Positions 8,953 to 18,600 of a stretch of DNA of 64,000 nucleotides are shown piece after piece. A model generated the notes under the pieces. That model worked only from the letters and a program-made list of their open reading frames with translations, was not told where the DNA came from and did no database searches. A program made the translations under genes and the position numbers. The stretch comes from Aeromonas rivipollensis (lineage in GTDB: Bacteria; Pseudomonadota; Gammaproteobacteria; Enterobacterales; Aeromonadaceae), in contig NZ_JAAILA010000031.1 in NCBI RefSeq assembly GCF_010974825.1, positions 181,463-245,462 on the forward strand, given 5' to 3'. Within the stretch, counting starts at the first letter, position 1; the number at the start of each line of letters is the position of its first letter.

Positions 8953-9666
8953 ATGGTCATAAAAGCGCAAAGCCCTGCCGGGTTTGCCGAGGAATACATC
9001 ATCGAGTCCATCTGGAACAATCGCTTTCCTCCAGGATCCATTCTGCCGGCGGAGCGCGAACTGTCCGAGCTGATTGGCGTGACTCGCACTACCTTGCGCG
9101 AAGTGCTGCAGCGCCTTGCCCGCGATGGCTGGCTCACCATCCAGCATGGCAAACCGACCAAGGTCAACAACTTCTGGGAGACCTCGGGTCTCAACATCCT
9201 GGAGACCCTGGCACGGCTCGATCAGGACAAGGTGCCGGATCTGGTGGCTCAGTTGCTGTCGGCGCGCACCAACATCTGCACCATCTTCATCCGTGGCGCC
9301 ATTCGCAACAACCCGGAGCAAGCGGCCGAGATCTTGCGCGGGGCCGATGCGGTTGATAATTCCCCGGAGGCGTACGCCGAGTTCGACTATCGCCTGCACC
9401 ATCAGCTTTCATTTGCTTCCGGCAACCCCATCTATGCCTTGATCCTCAATGGCTTCAAAGGGTTGTACAGCCGCGTCGGGCGTTATTACTTCTCCGACAA
9501 GCAGGCGCGCGAGACGGCGGATGCCTACTACAAGACGCTGCTGGGCTTGGCCGAGACCAAGAATCACGAGGCCGTGTTCATGACGGTGCGTCAGTACGGC
9601 ATAGAGTCAGGCAAGCTGTGGACTCGTCTGCGCCAGGATATGCCGAGCAACCTGTGTGATAACTGA
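8953..9666 (+). CDS. fadR: Fatty acid metabolism regulator FadR
   Basis: FadR is a GntR-family regulator that represses fatty-acid degradation genes and activates unsaturated fatty-acid synthesis; long-chain acyl-CoA releases it from DNA. The 237-aa product has the N-terminal winged helix (about 8-75; [19 protein letters not shown], then a wing ending [12 protein letters not shown]) and the C-terminal acyl-CoA-binding helical domain. Length and the [16 protein letters not shown] start agree with E. coli FadR. It is relevant to the neighbouring pha operon, because PhaJ draws on beta-oxidation intermediates. It is convergent with spoVR and ends in a textbook terminator. Confidence 0.97.
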   Translation: MVIKAQSPAGFAEEYIIESIWNNRFPPGSILPAERELSELIGVTRTTLREVLQRLARDGWLTIQHGKPTKVNNFWETSGLNILETLARLDQDKVPDLVAQLLSARTNICTIFIRGAIRNNPEQAAEILRGADAVDNSPEAYAEFDYRLHHQLSFASGNPIYALILNGFKGLYSRVGRYYFSDKQARETADAYYKTLLGLAETKNHEAVFMTVRQYGIESGKLWTRLRQDMPSNLCDN

Positions 9667-9680
9667 TGTGTGTCACAACG

Positions 9681-9708
9681 AAAAAACGCGCCGAATGGCG
9701 CGTTTTTT
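9681..9708. terminator. Bidirectional terminator between fadR and spoVR
   Basis: AAAAAACGCGCC pairs with GGCGCGTTTTTT around GAAT. The A and T flanks make it functional on both strands, ending fadR rightward and the prkA-yeaH-spoVR operon leftward. Confidence 0.93.
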
Positions 9709-9727
9709 TATGCTCCTCGCCTGCCCA

Positions 9728-11248
9728 TCAGGTCAGGCTCTTGCGATCCGGGCAACGCCCTATGATGTCGGCGGTGAGCTCGCCGTTATCTTGCTCCAGC
9801 ACCACATCGAATCCCCACAGCTGGTGCAGATGCTTGAGTACCTCATGGCGCGACTCGCCGAGGGGGATCCGGTTGTGGGGGACATAACGTAGGGTGAGGG
9901 AGCGATCTCCCTTCACCGCCACGTTGTAGACCTGAATGTTGGGCTCCAGATTGCTCAGGTTGTATTGGGCCGACAGGGTGTTGCGCACCAGCCGGTAACC
10001 CTCCTCGTTGTGGATGGCGGAGACCTTGAGGTAGTTCTTCAGATCGTCGTCATCGATGGCAAACAGCTTCATGTCGCGCATCACCTTGGGGCTGAGGAAC
10101 TGGCTGATAAAGCTCTCGTCCTTGAAGTTCTGCATGGCGAAGTGCAGGGTGTCGACCCAGTTGGTGCCGGCGTAATCGGGGAACCAGTATCTGTCCTCCT
10201 CTGTGGGGTGCTCGCAGATGCGGCGCAGGTCGGTGAACATGGCAAAACCGAGGGCATAGGGGTTGATGCCCGAGTAGTAGCGGCTGTTGTAGGGGGGCTG
10301 GTACACCACGTTGGTGTGGCTGTGCAGCACCTCTATCATGAAGCGATCGCTGATCTTCCCCTCGTCATACAGGTGATTGAGGATGGTGTAGTGCCAGAAG
10401 GTTGCCCAGCCCTCGTTCATCACCTGGGTCTGTTTCTGCGGATAGAAGTACTGGCTGATCTTGCGCACTATGCGCACCACCTCCCGCTGCCAGGGCTCCA
10501 GCAGAGGGGCGTTTTTCTCGATGAAGTAGAGGATGTTCTCCTGAGGCTCGGGCGGATAGCGCCTGTCCTCGATACCGGCTGCCTTGTGCTGCTTGGGCAG
10601 GGTGCGCCAGAGCTCGTTGACCTGGGTCTGCAGGTAATCTTCTCGTGCCTTCTGGCGCCGCTTCTCCTCAGCCAGGGAGATCTTCTGGGGCCGCTTGTAG
10701 CGATCCACCCCGTAGTTCATCAGGGCATGGCAGGAGTCGAGCAGCCGTTCCACGGCATCAATCCCGTGTTTCTCCTCGCATTCGGTGATGTAGTTCTTGG
10801 CAAACAGCAGGTAGTCGATGATGGAGGAGGCATCGGTCCAGGCCTTGAACAGGTAGTTGTTCTTGAAAAAGGAGTTATGGCCATAGCAGGCGTGGGCCAT
10901 CACCAGAGCCTGCATCGGCATGGTGTTCTCTTCCATCAGGTAGGCGATGCAGGGATCCGAGTTGATGACGATCTCATAGGCCAAGCCCATCTGGCCGCGC
11001 TTGTAGTTGCGTTCGGTGTGGATGAAACGCTTGCCGAATGACCAGTGCTGGTAGCCGATGGGCATGCCCACGCTAGAGTAGGCATCCATCATCTGCTCGG
11101 CGGTGATGACCTCGATCTGGTTGGGATAGGTATCCAGCCGATAAAACTTGGCAACCCGGGCTATCTCCTGGTGATAGGTCTCCAGCAGATCGAAGTTCCA
11201 GTCAGGCCCATCATCCAGCGGCGCTATTTTTCTCGCGGTTTCTACCAT
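9728..11248 (-). CDS. ycgB: SpoVR family protein (YcgB)
   Basis: The 506-aa product matches E. coli YcgB, a SpoVR-family protein of unclear biochemistry, named for a Bacillus gene involved in spore cortex formation. Conserved blocks include DGPDWNFDLLETY, VITAEQMMDAYSSVGMP, YEIVINSDPCIAYLMEENT, MAHACYGHNSFFKNNYLF and MNEGWATFWHYTI. The last two, with their His and Glu residues, resemble a metal site, though no activity is established. It is the third gene of an operon with prkA and yeaH, 10 bp after yeaH. In enterobacteria these three are co-regulated under starvation and RpoS, and the same role is inferred here. Confidence 0.95.
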   Translation of the reverse strand: MVETARKIAPLDDGPDWNFDLLETYHQEIARVAKFYRLDTYPNQIEVITAEQMMDAYSSVGMPIGYQHWSFGKRFIHTERNYKRGQMGLAYEIVINSDPCIAYLMEENTMPMQALVMAHACYGHNSFFKNNYLFKAWTDASSIIDYLLFAKNYITECEEKHGIDAVERLLDSCHALMNYGVDRYKRPQKISLAEEKRRQKAREDYLQTQVNELWRTLPKQHKAAGIEDRRYPPEPQENILYFIEKNAPLLEPWQREVVRIVRKISQYFYPQKQTQVMNEGWATFWHYTILNHLYDEGKISDRFMIEVLHSHTNVVYQPPYNSRYYSGINPYALGFAMFTDLRRICEHPTEEDRYWFPDYAGTNWVDTLHFAMQNFKDESFISQFLSPKVMRDMKLFAIDDDDLKNYLKVSAIHNEEGYRLVRNTLSAQYNLSNLEPNIQVYNVAVKGDRSLTLRYVPHNRIPLGESRHEVLKHLHQLWGFDVVLEQDNGELTADIIGRCPDRKSLT

Positions 11249-11258
11249 ATGTGCTCCC

Positions 11259-12530
11259 TCAAGCCGCTTGCTTCTTGAACAACTCCCGGAACACCGGATA
11301 GATGTCCTCTACCTTGCGAATGTGCTCCATCGCGAAGTGGGGGTAGTGGTCGGCCACCGACTCATATTCGTGCCACAGGGTCTGGTGAGCGCGGGTGGTG
11401 ATCTCGATGTAGGAGTAGTAGCGCACCCGCGGCATGATGTCGCGCATCAGTATCTCCCGGCACTGGGGCGAGTCATCCGCCCAGTTGTCGCCATCGGACG
11501 CCTGCGCCGCATAGATGTTCCACTGGTTGGCAGGGTAACGCTCGTTGATGATGTCGTTCATCATCTTGAGGGCGCTGGAGACTATGGTGCCGCCGGTCTC
11601 CTGGGAGTAGAAGAACTCGTGTTCGTCAACCTCCTTGGCCTGGGTGTGGTGGCGAATGTAGACCACCTCTACGTTTTTGTAGGTCCGGCTCAGGAACAGA
11701 TAGAGCAGGATGTAGAAACGCTTGGCCATCTCCTTGGTGGCTTGATCCATGGAGCCGGAGACATCCATCAGGCAGAACATTACTGCCTGACTGGAGGGCA
11801 CAGGCCGTTTGACGAAGTTATTGAACTTGAGATCGAAGGTGTCGATGAAGGGCACCGCCTCGATCCGTCGTTTCAGCTCCCTGATCTCTTTTTCGAGCTG
11901 TGCCATCTCGGCAAAATGTTCGTTGGGATCGAGAGCCAGCAGGGCCAGCCGCTCCTCCAGCTCACGCACCAGGCGCTTCTTGCCCGCCTGCAGCGCCATG
12001 CGACGCGCCAGCGAGTTTTGCAGCGAGCGCACCACGTTGATGTTGGCAGGCACTCCGTTGGAGGTGTAGCCCGCGCGGTAGGTTTTCATCTCCATCAGCT
12101 GGTTGAGCTGGGTCTTCTGCAGCCGTGGCAGCTCCAGATCCTCAAACAGCAGGTCCAGGTACTCGTCTTTCGAGATCTGGAACACGAAGTCGTCTGCTCC
12201 CTCTCCCTGATCAGAAGCCTGTCCTTCGCCCCCGCCCTGACCGCTGCCCCCTCCCTTGGGTCTGTCAATCTTGTCACCGGAGACGAACTGATCGTTGCCC
12301 GGGTGCACCATCTCCCGTTTGCCGCCTTGGCCTTGATGGAAATGGGGCTCACCGATGTCCTTGGTCGGGATGCTGATGCTCTCGCCCTTGTCTACGTCCT
12401 GAATGCTGCGCTTGGAGACAGCATCCGAGACCGCTTGTTTGATCTGCTTCTTGTAGCGGCGGATGAAGCGCTGCCGATTGACAGCGCTTTTGTTTTTGCC
12501 GTTGAGCCTGCGGTCGATAAAATGCGCCAT
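11259..12530 (-). CDS. yeaH: YeaH/UPF0229 family von Willebrand-like protein
   Basis: The 423-aa product matches YeaH (UPF0229). The N-terminus is very basic ([20 protein letters not shown]), followed by a low-complexity Gly/Gln-rich linker near residues 85-110. The C-terminal half carries a MIDAS-like MDVSGSMDQ near residue 255, typical of a von Willebrand A fold, and the end [13 protein letters not shown]. YeaH accompanies the PrkA kinase in many proteobacteria and has been implicated in stress responses; its biochemical role is not known. It lies 24 bp after prkA and 10 bp before spoVR. Confidence 0.94.
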   Translation of the reverse strand: MAHFIDRRLNGKNKSAVNRQRFIRRYKKQIKQAVSDAVSKRSIQDVDKGESISIPTKDIGEPHFHQGQGGKREMVHPGNDQFVSGDKIDRPKGGGSGQGGGEGQASDQGEGADDFVFQISKDEYLDLLFEDLELPRLQKTQLNQLMEMKTYRAGYTSNGVPANINVVRSLQNSLARRMALQAGKKRLVRELEERLALLALDPNEHFAEMAQLEKEIRELKRRIEAVPFIDTFDLKFNNFVKRPVPSSQAVMFCLMDVSGSMDQATKEMAKRFYILLYLFLSRTYKNVEVVYIRHHTQAKEVDEHEFFYSQETGGTIVSSALKMMNDIINERYPANQWNIYAAQASDGDNWADDSPQCREILMRDIMPRVRYYSYIEITTRAHQTLWHEYESVADHYPHFAMEHIRKVEDIYPVFRELFKKQAA

Positions 12531-12554
12531 AACTCCCCCTTGAACACGGCAGGG

Positions 12555-14477
12555 TCAGGATGACTTGCGTACCCTGAGATACCATTCGGAGAGCAGGCGT
12601 ACCTGTTTGCGGGTGTAGCCCTTCTCCATCATCCGTTCGACAAAGTTATCGTGCTTCTTCTGCTCCTCGGCCGAGGTTTTGCTGTTGAAGGAGATAACCG
12701 GCAGCAGCTCTTCCGTGTTGGAGAACATCTTCTTCTCGATCACGGTGCGCAGCTTCTCGTAACTGGTCCAGTTGGGGTTACGGCCTGCATTGTTGGCCCG
12801 TGCACGCAGCACGAAATTGACGATCTCGTTGCGAAAATCTTTCGGGTTGCTGATCCCGGCCGGTTTTTCAATCTTCTCCAGCTCGCTGTTGAGCGATGCC
12901 CGATCAAACAACTGGCCGGTCTCGGGGTCACGGTACTCCTGATCCTGGATCCAGAAGTCGGCGTAGGTGACGTAGCGATCGAAGATGTTCTGCCCGTACT
13001 CTGAATACGACTCGAGGTAGGCGGTCTGGATCTCCTTGCCGATGAATTCCACGTAGCGCGGAGTCAGATAGCCCTTGATGAACTCAAGGTAGCGATCGTG
13101 CAGCTCCTGCGGAAACTGCTCGCGCTCTATCTGCTGCTCCAGCACATAGAAGAGGTGCACCGGGTTGGCCGCCACTTCCGCATGGTCGAAGTTGAAGACG
13201 CGGGAGAGGATCTTGAACGCAAAGCGGGTGGAGAGGCCGTTCATGCCCTCGTCGACGCCAGCGTAGTCGCGATACTCCTGATAGCTCTTGGCCTTGGGAT
13301 CCGTGTCCTTGAGGCTCTCGCCGTCATAGACTCGCATCTTGGAGTAGAGGCTGGAGTTTTCCGGCTCCTTGAGTCGTGACAATACAGAGAACTGGCCCAG
13401 CAGCTCCAGGGTGCCCGGGGCGCACTTGGCCTCGGTCAGCTCGCTGTTGAACAGTAGTTTCTCGTAGATCTTCACCTCTTCCGAGACACGCAGGCAGTAG
13501 GGCACCTTGACGATGTAAACCCGGTCGAGGAAGGCCTCGTTGTTCTTGTTGTTACGGAACTGCTGCCACTCGGATTCGTTGGAGTGGGCCAGCAGGATGC
13601 CGTCGAAGGGGAGGGCAGAGAGCCCCTCGGTGCCGTTGTAGTTTCCTTCCTGAGTCGCGGTCAGTAAGGGGTGCAATACCTTGATGGGGGCCTTGAACAT
13701 CTCCACGAACTCCATCATCCCCTGGTTCGCCTTGCACAGCGCGCCTGAGTAGGAGTAGGCATCGGCATCATCCTGGGCATAGTGCTCCAGCATGCGGATG
13801 TCGACCTTGCCCACCAGGGAGGAGATGTCCTGGTTGTTGTCATCGCCGGGTTCTGTTTTAGCGATGGCGATCTGATCCAGGATGGAGGGGTTGACCTTCT
13901 CCACCTTGAACTTGGTGATGTCACCGCCAAACTCGTGCAGCCGCTTGGCCGCCCAGGGAGACATGATGGGCCTCAGGTAGCGGCGCGGTATGCCGTACTC
14001 TTTTTCCAGGATCTCGCCGTCCTCTTCGATGTCGAACAGGCAGAAGGGGTGGTCGTTGACCGGCGATCCCTTGATGCGATAGATGGGCACTTTTTGCATC
14101 AGGGACTTGAGTTTCTCGGCCAGCGAGGATTTGCCGCCGCCAACGGGACCCAGCAGGTAGAGGATCTGTTTCTTCTCTTCCAGCCCTTGGGCGGAGTGCT
14201 TGAGGTAGGAGACGATCTGCTCGATCGCCTCTTCCATGCCATAGAAGTCTTTGAAAGCGGGATAGCGTGCGACGACGCGGTTGGAAAAGAGGCGGCTGAG
14301 GCGCGGATTGACGGAGGTGTCGATCATTTCCGGTTCGCCGATGGCAACCAGCAGTCGTTCGGCGGCGGAGGCGTAGCAGGATTTGTCCTGTTTGCACATA
14401 TCCAGAAACTCCTGGATGCTGTACTCCTCCTCTCTGGCCTTCTCATACCGCTGTTGATAGTGCTCGAAGATGCCCAT
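12555..14477 (-). CDS. yeaG: PrkA-type serine protein kinase / AAA+ protein (YeaG)
   Basis: PrkA proteins combine an AAA+ ATPase module with a C-terminal kinase-like domain; E. coli YeaG acts in nitrogen-starvation and sustained stress responses. The 640-aa product has Walker A GPVGGGKSS at about residues 110-118, the conserved start MGIFEHYQQRYEKAREEEYS and a C-terminal segment ending KGYTRKQVRLLSEWYLRVRKSS. It is the first gene of the prkA-yeaH-spoVR operon. A stem-loop (CTTCCCG with CGGGAAG, 14608-14630) lies in the upstream region, so a leader is possible, but no promoter could be fixed by eye. Confidence 0.96.
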   Translation of the reverse strand: MGIFEHYQQRYEKAREEEYSIQEFLDMCKQDKSCYASAAERLLVAIGEPEMIDTSVNPRLSRLFSNRVVARYPAFKDFYGMEEAIEQIVSYLKHSAQGLEEKKQILYLLGPVGGGKSSLAEKLKSLMQKVPIYRIKGSPVNDHPFCLFDIEEDGEILEKEYGIPRRYLRPIMSPWAAKRLHEFGGDITKFKVEKVNPSILDQIAIAKTEPGDDNNQDISSLVGKVDIRMLEHYAQDDADAYSYSGALCKANQGMMEFVEMFKAPIKVLHPLLTATQEGNYNGTEGLSALPFDGILLAHSNESEWQQFRNNKNNEAFLDRVYIVKVPYCLRVSEEVKIYEKLLFNSELTEAKCAPGTLELLGQFSVLSRLKEPENSSLYSKMRVYDGESLKDTDPKAKSYQEYRDYAGVDEGMNGLSTRFAFKILSRVFNFDHAEVAANPVHLFYVLEQQIEREQFPQELHDRYLEFIKGYLTPRYVEFIGKEIQTAYLESYSEYGQNIFDRYVTYADFWIQDQEYRDPETGQLFDRASLNSELEKIEKPAGISNPKDFRNEIVNFVLRARANNAGRNPNWTSYEKLRTVIEKKMFSNTEELLPVISFNSKTSAEEQKKHDNFVERMMEKGYTRKQVRLLSEWYLRVRKSS

Positions 14478-14870
14478 AACTTAGCCCTCGTTATAGTCGC
14501 TTACCCTGAAAAAGAGTGGATCACTACTTTTGTTCTGTTTACCTCTTAAGCCTAGTCAACAGCCCCCAGTAATCCATCGCCATCATTGGTTTAAGTTTGT
14601 ACGGGAGCTTCCCGATCCTAATGCGGGAAGAGGCAGCCAATGACATCTCTATGTTACTGACTGTTAAATTATTTTTGCCACGACAGTGATGCAAATGTCA
14701 AAGACATAAAAAATAAATGTTTGTGTGGCAGGGGCAGAAAATGATGGCTCCCCGGTTTGTGGAATTGAAGTGCAGGCGGGGCAAGGGCGGCAGGGGAGAA
14801 GAGGTGAAATATGGTGACGCTTACGTTAACGTAATGGCCGTTGTTTGGTGTTAAAGCTCTAATTTTTACA
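14478..14870. other. Upstream region of prkA with a hairpin
   Basis: About 390 bp lie between the prkA start and the candidate sRNA promoter. It carries a 7-bp stem-loop at 14608-14630, an A+T-rich piece at about 14660-14720 where a leftward prkA promoter could lie, and the palindrome listed separately. No gene is supported. Confidence 0.4.
14821..14834. promoter_or_regulatory. Perfect 14-bp palindrome TTACGTTAACGTAA
   Basis: The sequence TTACGTTAACGTAA is its own reverse complement. Its centre lies about 78 bp upstream of the predicted start of the candidate sRNA and about 350 bp from prkA. That distance fits an activator or remote operator site. The core resembles the ACGT-containing palindromes bound by some MerR-type regulators such as LiuR, but I recall that only loosely. 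The regulator is unknown. Confidence 0.45.
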
Positions 14871-14899
14871 TTGACGCTACATTCTGGCTGCTCTAGATT
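14871..14899 (+). promoter_or_regulatory. Sigma-70 promoter for a candidate sRNA
   Basis: A -35 box TTGACG at 14871-14876 and a -10 box TAGATT at 14894-14899 are separated by 17 bp, the optimal spacing. Transcription should start near 14906. No coding gene follows on the plus strand before the terminator at 14988-15018, so this promoter would serve a non-coding transcript. Confidence 0.55.
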
Positions 14900-14905
14900 G
14901 GCCCT

Positions 14906-15018
14906 GTGTCGAGCAGTCATCGCTTTAGCAAGAGAGTGGGTGATTGTGCAGATACTAAGCTCTGTTTAAGCACGTTTCCGTTGGCTTGACCCTCGCATCC
15001 GCGAGGGTCTTATTTTTT
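14906..15018 (+). ncRNA. Candidate small RNA of about 110 nt
   Basis: A good promoter (TTGACG-17-TAGATT) and a strong intrinsic terminator enclose about 110 bp with no open reading frame. The terminator stem GACCCTCGC / GCGAGGGTC (14988-14996 with 15001-15009) is followed by TTATTTTTTC. The flanking genes both read leftward: prkA starts to the left, and the helicase gene ends at 15040. So the terminator, oriented rightward, is not needed by either. I do not recognise the family. A U-rich end of this kind is typical of Hfq-dependent RNAs, which is an inference only. Confidence 0.55.
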
Positions 15019-15039
15019 CAGCGTCCGGCAAGCTGGTGA

Positions 15040-16962
15040 TCAAGATTCGGCAGGATAGATCGCCGTCACCGCCGCCAGCACCTCGGCGAAGGGATGGGCC
15101 GCCAACTGGCCAAAACCGGCCAGGTTTCTCGCCTTGGTCCGGGTGGTCAGGGGGGTGGCGATACCACACAGGAAGCGGGTCAGGATCCGGGGATGGCGCT
15201 GGTGACACAGGGCAATCAGAGGATCGCACCAGGCGCGCAAGCCGTGCTCGTTGGGCAAGCCCTGCGGCGGCAACGGCGGCAGCACGGCTATCTCCCCCCG
15301 GCAGACGGAGCAGTGCCCGCACTGCTCGGGCGCCTCTTCATCGGCAAAATAGCGGGCCAGCTCATGGCTCAGGCAGCGGCTCGAGGTAAAGAACCCCAGC
15401 AGGGCCTGGAGTCGGGCCAGCTCGCTCTGCTCTTTCTTTTCAAACAGTCCATGCAGCTCTTCGGCCAGTGCCGTCGGGTCGATATGCTGGCGCACGACCC
15501 GATATACCTCCGTCATCTGCTTGCTTTCCAGCTCTATCCAGCCCTGCTGCTGCAGATAGTCCAGCGCGGCGGCGGCTCTTTGCCGTTCCCCCTGATAACC
15601 CTGCCACAGCGCATCGAAATCCATGGTACACCAGCTGCGCGCCTGGGGAGCACAGGCAAACAGTTGCTCCAGGAACTGGCGGCGATCGGGGTTGAAGCGG
15701 GCCAGGATCTCCCGTTTTTCCAGCACGAACTTGAAGCGGTACTCGGCAAAGTAGCTGTAGGCCGGGGCAATGATCCCCGCCATCTCCAGATAGACCAGCA
15801 GTGTCTTGAGGGGGAGCTGGCGAATGTTGGTCTCGTTGGAGAGGCGCAGCAGACCAAATTCCCACTCGGCCCCGCTCTGTTGCAGGATCTGGAGCAAGCT
15901 CAGGATGGCGTCCCTGTCCGGGGTATCCCCATAGACGAAGTTTTCCAGCACAGGCAACTGGGCGCGGCTCGCCAGCACCATGCAGCGGGAGGGGAGGCCA
16001 TCACGTCCGGCGCGGCCTATCTCCTGGCTGTAGTTCTCGATGGATTTGGGCAGATCGTAGTGAATGACACGGCGGATATCGGCCTTGTCGATGCCCATGC
16101 CAAAGGCGATGGTGGCGACGATGCAGTCGAGTCGGCCGGCCATGAAGTCGTGCTGGATCTGGCTGCGCAGGGCAGGATCCAGCCCCGCATGATAGGCACA
16201 GGCGCGGATGCCGATGGCCTGCAACTGATCGGCACACTGCTGCGCGCTGTGCTGCAGGGTGACGTAGACGATGGTGGGGGCCGCGGGATCGCGGCGCAAC
16301 TCGTCACGCAGCCAGCCATCGCGGGCACTGCCAGCCAGCGGAATGACGGCGAGATCCAGATTGGGGCGATAGAAGCCTGTCACTACCAGATCCTCGGCCT
16401 CGATGGCAAATTTGGCCTGCATGTCTGCCATGACCGCCGGAGTGGCGGTGGCGGTGAGCAGCAGTACCTGAGGAATGGCCAGATCGCGGCGATGGTCCGG
16501 CAGCTTCAGATAGTCGGGCCGAAAATTGTGACCCCATTCCGAGATGCAGTGCGCCTCATCCACCACCAGCAGGGAGAGCGGCACCTGGGCGATGAAGCGG
16601 CGAAAGCGCTCGTTCTTGAGGCGCTCCACCGAGATCATCAGGATCTTGAGCTGGCCGTCACTGGCCTGCTGCATCACCCGGCGGCTCTCCTCGGGGGTCT
16701 GGCTGGAGTCCAGGGTCGCGGCGGCAATCCCCTTGCGCTGCAAGAAGGCGAGCTGATCGTGCATCAGCGCCAGCAGGGGGGAGATGACCAGGGTCAGATG
16801 GGGCAGTGCCAGCGCGGGCAACTGATAGCAGAGGGACTTGCCTGCGCCGGTCGGGAAGATGGCCGCCGCACTCTTGCCGGCCAGCAGGCGGCTGATCACC
16901 GCTTCCTGGCCGGGTCGCAGCCGATCGAAGCCGAAGTGTCGGGTCAATAAAGAGGTGATCAT
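15040..16962 (-). CDS. RecQ-family ATP-dependent DNA helicase (variant without HRDC)
   Basis: A 640-aa superfamily 2 helicase of the RecQ type. Motif I FPTGAGKS lies at about residues 36-43, motif II VDEAHCISEWGHNFRPDY includes the RecQ aromatic loop, and motif VI is QEIGRAGRDG. The zinc-binding cysteines follow (RCLSHELARYF, then EQCGHCSVC). The C-terminal region holds a winged-helix-like part and a tail, but I see no HRDC domain, so this is not the canonical recQ product but one of the shorter RecQ-like proteins. I chose ATG 16962; the open frame extends to 17235 but without RecQ-like sequence. Its stop lies close to the terminator of the candidate sRNA. Confidence 0.9.
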   Translation of the reverse strand: MITSLLTRHFGFDRLRPGQEAVISRLLAGKSAAAIFPTGAGKSLCYQLPALALPHLTLVISPLLALMHDQLAFLQRKGIAAATLDSSQTPEESRRVMQQASDGQLKILMISVERLKNERFRRFIAQVPLSLLVVDEAHCISEWGHNFRPDYLKLPDHRRDLAIPQVLLLTATATPAVMADMQAKFAIEAEDLVVTGFYRPNLDLAVIPLAGSARDGWLRDELRRDPAAPTIVYVTLQHSAQQCADQLQAIGIRACAYHAGLDPALRSQIQHDFMAGRLDCIVATIAFGMGIDKADIRRVIHYDLPKSIENYSQEIGRAGRDGLPSRCMVLASRAQLPVLENFVYGDTPDRDAILSLLQILQQSGAEWEFGLLRLSNETNIRQLPLKTLLVYLEMAGIIAPAYSYFAEYRFKFVLEKREILARFNPDRRQFLEQLFACAPQARSWCTMDFDALWQGYQGERQRAAAALDYLQQQGWIELESKQMTEVYRVVRQHIDPTALAEELHGLFEKKEQSELARLQALLGFFTSSRCLSHELARYFADEEAPEQCGHCSVCRGEIAVLPPLPPQGLPNEHGLRAWCDPLIALCHQRHPRILTRFLCGIATPLTTRTKARNLAGFGQLAAHPFAEVLAAVTAIYPAES

Positions 16963-17299
16963 GGCAACAGACTCCAGTGCAAAGTGAGCGGCATGATACC
17001 ACTGTCGCCCCCACATCGGCCGATGATCGGACTGGTTTGGTGACAATTCGACCGTGGTTGATATTGTGTTATCACATTGTTGTAGATTTTTTGTGAGGTA
17101 ACCCTGATATTTTTCAGTGATTATGTGGAAAAAAACGGTGGCAGATGGGATATTCCTTGTCCGCAACACCACGCGTACTGGACAGATCCAGAAGAAGGTT
17201 TGCCAACGGCACCACCGTCCACAGGCCGGTGTCAATGCGCGCGGCAGGTTGCCAACAGGACTAATGATTCACGCACCATGAGTGCACAGGGACTATTTG
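16963..17299. promoter_or_regulatory. Divergent promoter region between the RecQ-like gene and sstT
   Basis: This 337-bp space separates divergent genes. The part at about 17040-17110 is A+T-rich and includes TTGATATTGTG and a TGTTATCACA-like half dyad that could belong to a promoter or a CRP-type site. None is clear enough to name. The part nearer sstT (17150-17280) is G+C-richer and could be a leader. Confidence 0.3.
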
Positions 17300-18550
17300 A
17301 TGACACAACAACACCCCCTCATAAAACTGGTCAACAGCACCAGTCTGGTTAGCCAGATCCTGGTCGGTCTGGTATTCGGTATCCTCCTTGCCATGTTCAT
17401 GCCTGAATGGGCCAAGGCGGCGGGTCTGCTTGGCAGCCTGTTCGTCGGTGCCCTGAAGGCGGTCGCCCCGCTGCTGGTCTTCGTGCTGGTGATGTCGGCG
17501 ATCATCGGTCACAAGCAGGGTCAGAAGACCAACATGAAGCCGATCTTGCTGCTCTATGTGCTGGGGACCTTCCTCGCAGCCGTGGTGGCCGTGATGGCGA
17601 GCTTCCTGTTCCCCTCCAACCTGCATCTGGTGGCCAGCAGCGCGGAGATCACCCCGCCGGGCGGCATCACCGAGGTACTGCAGACCCTGCTGTTCAACGT
17701 GGTGACCAACCCGGTGAAGGCGCTGCTGGATGCCAACTACATAGGTATCCTGGCCTGGGCCATCGGCCTTGGCATCGCCATGCGTCACGCGGGTGACAGC
17801 ACCAAGGCGCTGATCACCGACCTGTCCCACGGGGTTTCCAGCATCGTCAGAGCTGTGATCCGCTGTGCGCCGCTCGGCATCCTGGGTCTGGTGGCATCCA
17901 CCCTGGCCGAGACAGGTTTCGATGCCCTGTTTGGCTATGCCCAGCTGCTGGTGGTGCTGATCGGCTGCATGCTGTTCATCGCCTTCGTGGTCAACCCGCT
18001 CATCGTGTTCTGGAAGATCAAGCGCAACCCCTATCCGCTGGTGCTGACTTGCCTGAAAGAGAGTGGCGTGACCGCCTTCTTCACCCGCAGCTCCGCCGCC
18101 AACATTCCGGTCAACATGGCGCTGGCCGAGAAGCTGCGTCTGCCGGAAGACACCTATGCTGTCTCCATTCCGCTGGGTGCCACCATCAACATGGCCGGTG
18201 CCGCCATCACCATCACTGTGCTCTCCATGGCAGCGGTGCACACCCTGGGGATGGAAGTGGATCTGGCTACCGCCATTCTGCTCTCCGTGGTCGCCACCGT
18301 CAGCGCCTGTGGCGCCTCCGGCGTGGCCGGCGGTTCCCTGCTGCTGATCCCGCTGGCGTGCAGTCTGTTTGGCATCAGCAACGACATCGCCATGCAGGTC
18401 GTCGCCGTTGGCTTCATCATAGGGGTGCTGCAGGATTCCGCCGAGACGGCCCTCAACAGCTCCACCGACGTGCTGTTTACCGCAGCCGCTTGCATGGCCG
18501 AGGATGAGAGCCTGCTGGACGCCGCCCCGGTCCCCAGCCGCGAAGCCTGA
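17300..18550 (+). CDS. sstT: Serine/threonine:Na+ symporter SstT
   Basis: SstT imports L-serine and L-threonine with sodium and belongs to the dicarboxylate/amino acid:cation symporter (DAACS) family. The 416-aa product matches E. coli SstT closely, with the diagnostic stretch [15 protein letters not shown] near residue 260, [18 protein letters not shown] near 295 and [20 protein letters not shown] near 340. The ATG at 17300 follows an AGGGA ribosome site at normal spacing; an in-frame GTG at 17282 is less likely. Together with sdaC downstream, it gives this region two routes for serine uptake. Confidence 0.96.
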   Translation: MTQQHPLIKLVNSTSLVSQILVGLVFGILLAMFMPEWAKAAGLLGSLFVGALKAVAPLLVFVLVMSAIIGHKQGQKTNMKPILLLYVLGTFLAAVVAVMASFLFPSNLHLVASSAEITPPGGITEVLQTLLFNVVTNPVKALLDANYIGILAWAIGLGIAMRHAGDSTKALITDLSHGVSSIVRAVIRCAPLGILGLVASTLAETGFDALFGYAQLLVVLIGCMLFIAFVVNPLIVFWKIKRNPYPLVLTCLKESGVTAFFTRSSAANIPVNMALAEKLRLPEDTYAVSIPLGATINMAGAAITITVLSMAAVHTLGMEVDLATAILLSVVATVSACGASGVAGGSLLLIPLACSLFGISNDIAMQVVAVGFIIGVLQDSAETALNSSTDVLFTAAACMAEDESLLDAAPVPSREA

Positions 18551-18576
18551 TCCCCTTAGCTTTTCCCTAAATACTG

Positions 18577-18600
18577 GCGCCCTCTTCGGAGGGCGCTTTT
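18577..18600 (+). terminator. sstT terminator
   Basis: GCGCCCTC-TTCG-GAGGGCGC forms an 8-bp stem with a stable UUCG-type tetraloop at 18577-18596 and runs into TTTTTATT. It lies 26 bp past the sstT stop. Confidence 0.95.

Noticed and set aside
17070..17095. Tus/ter replication terminator
   Set aside because: TTGTTGTA resembles part of the enterobacterial ter consensus, but the following bases diverge and the full 20-bp match is absent.
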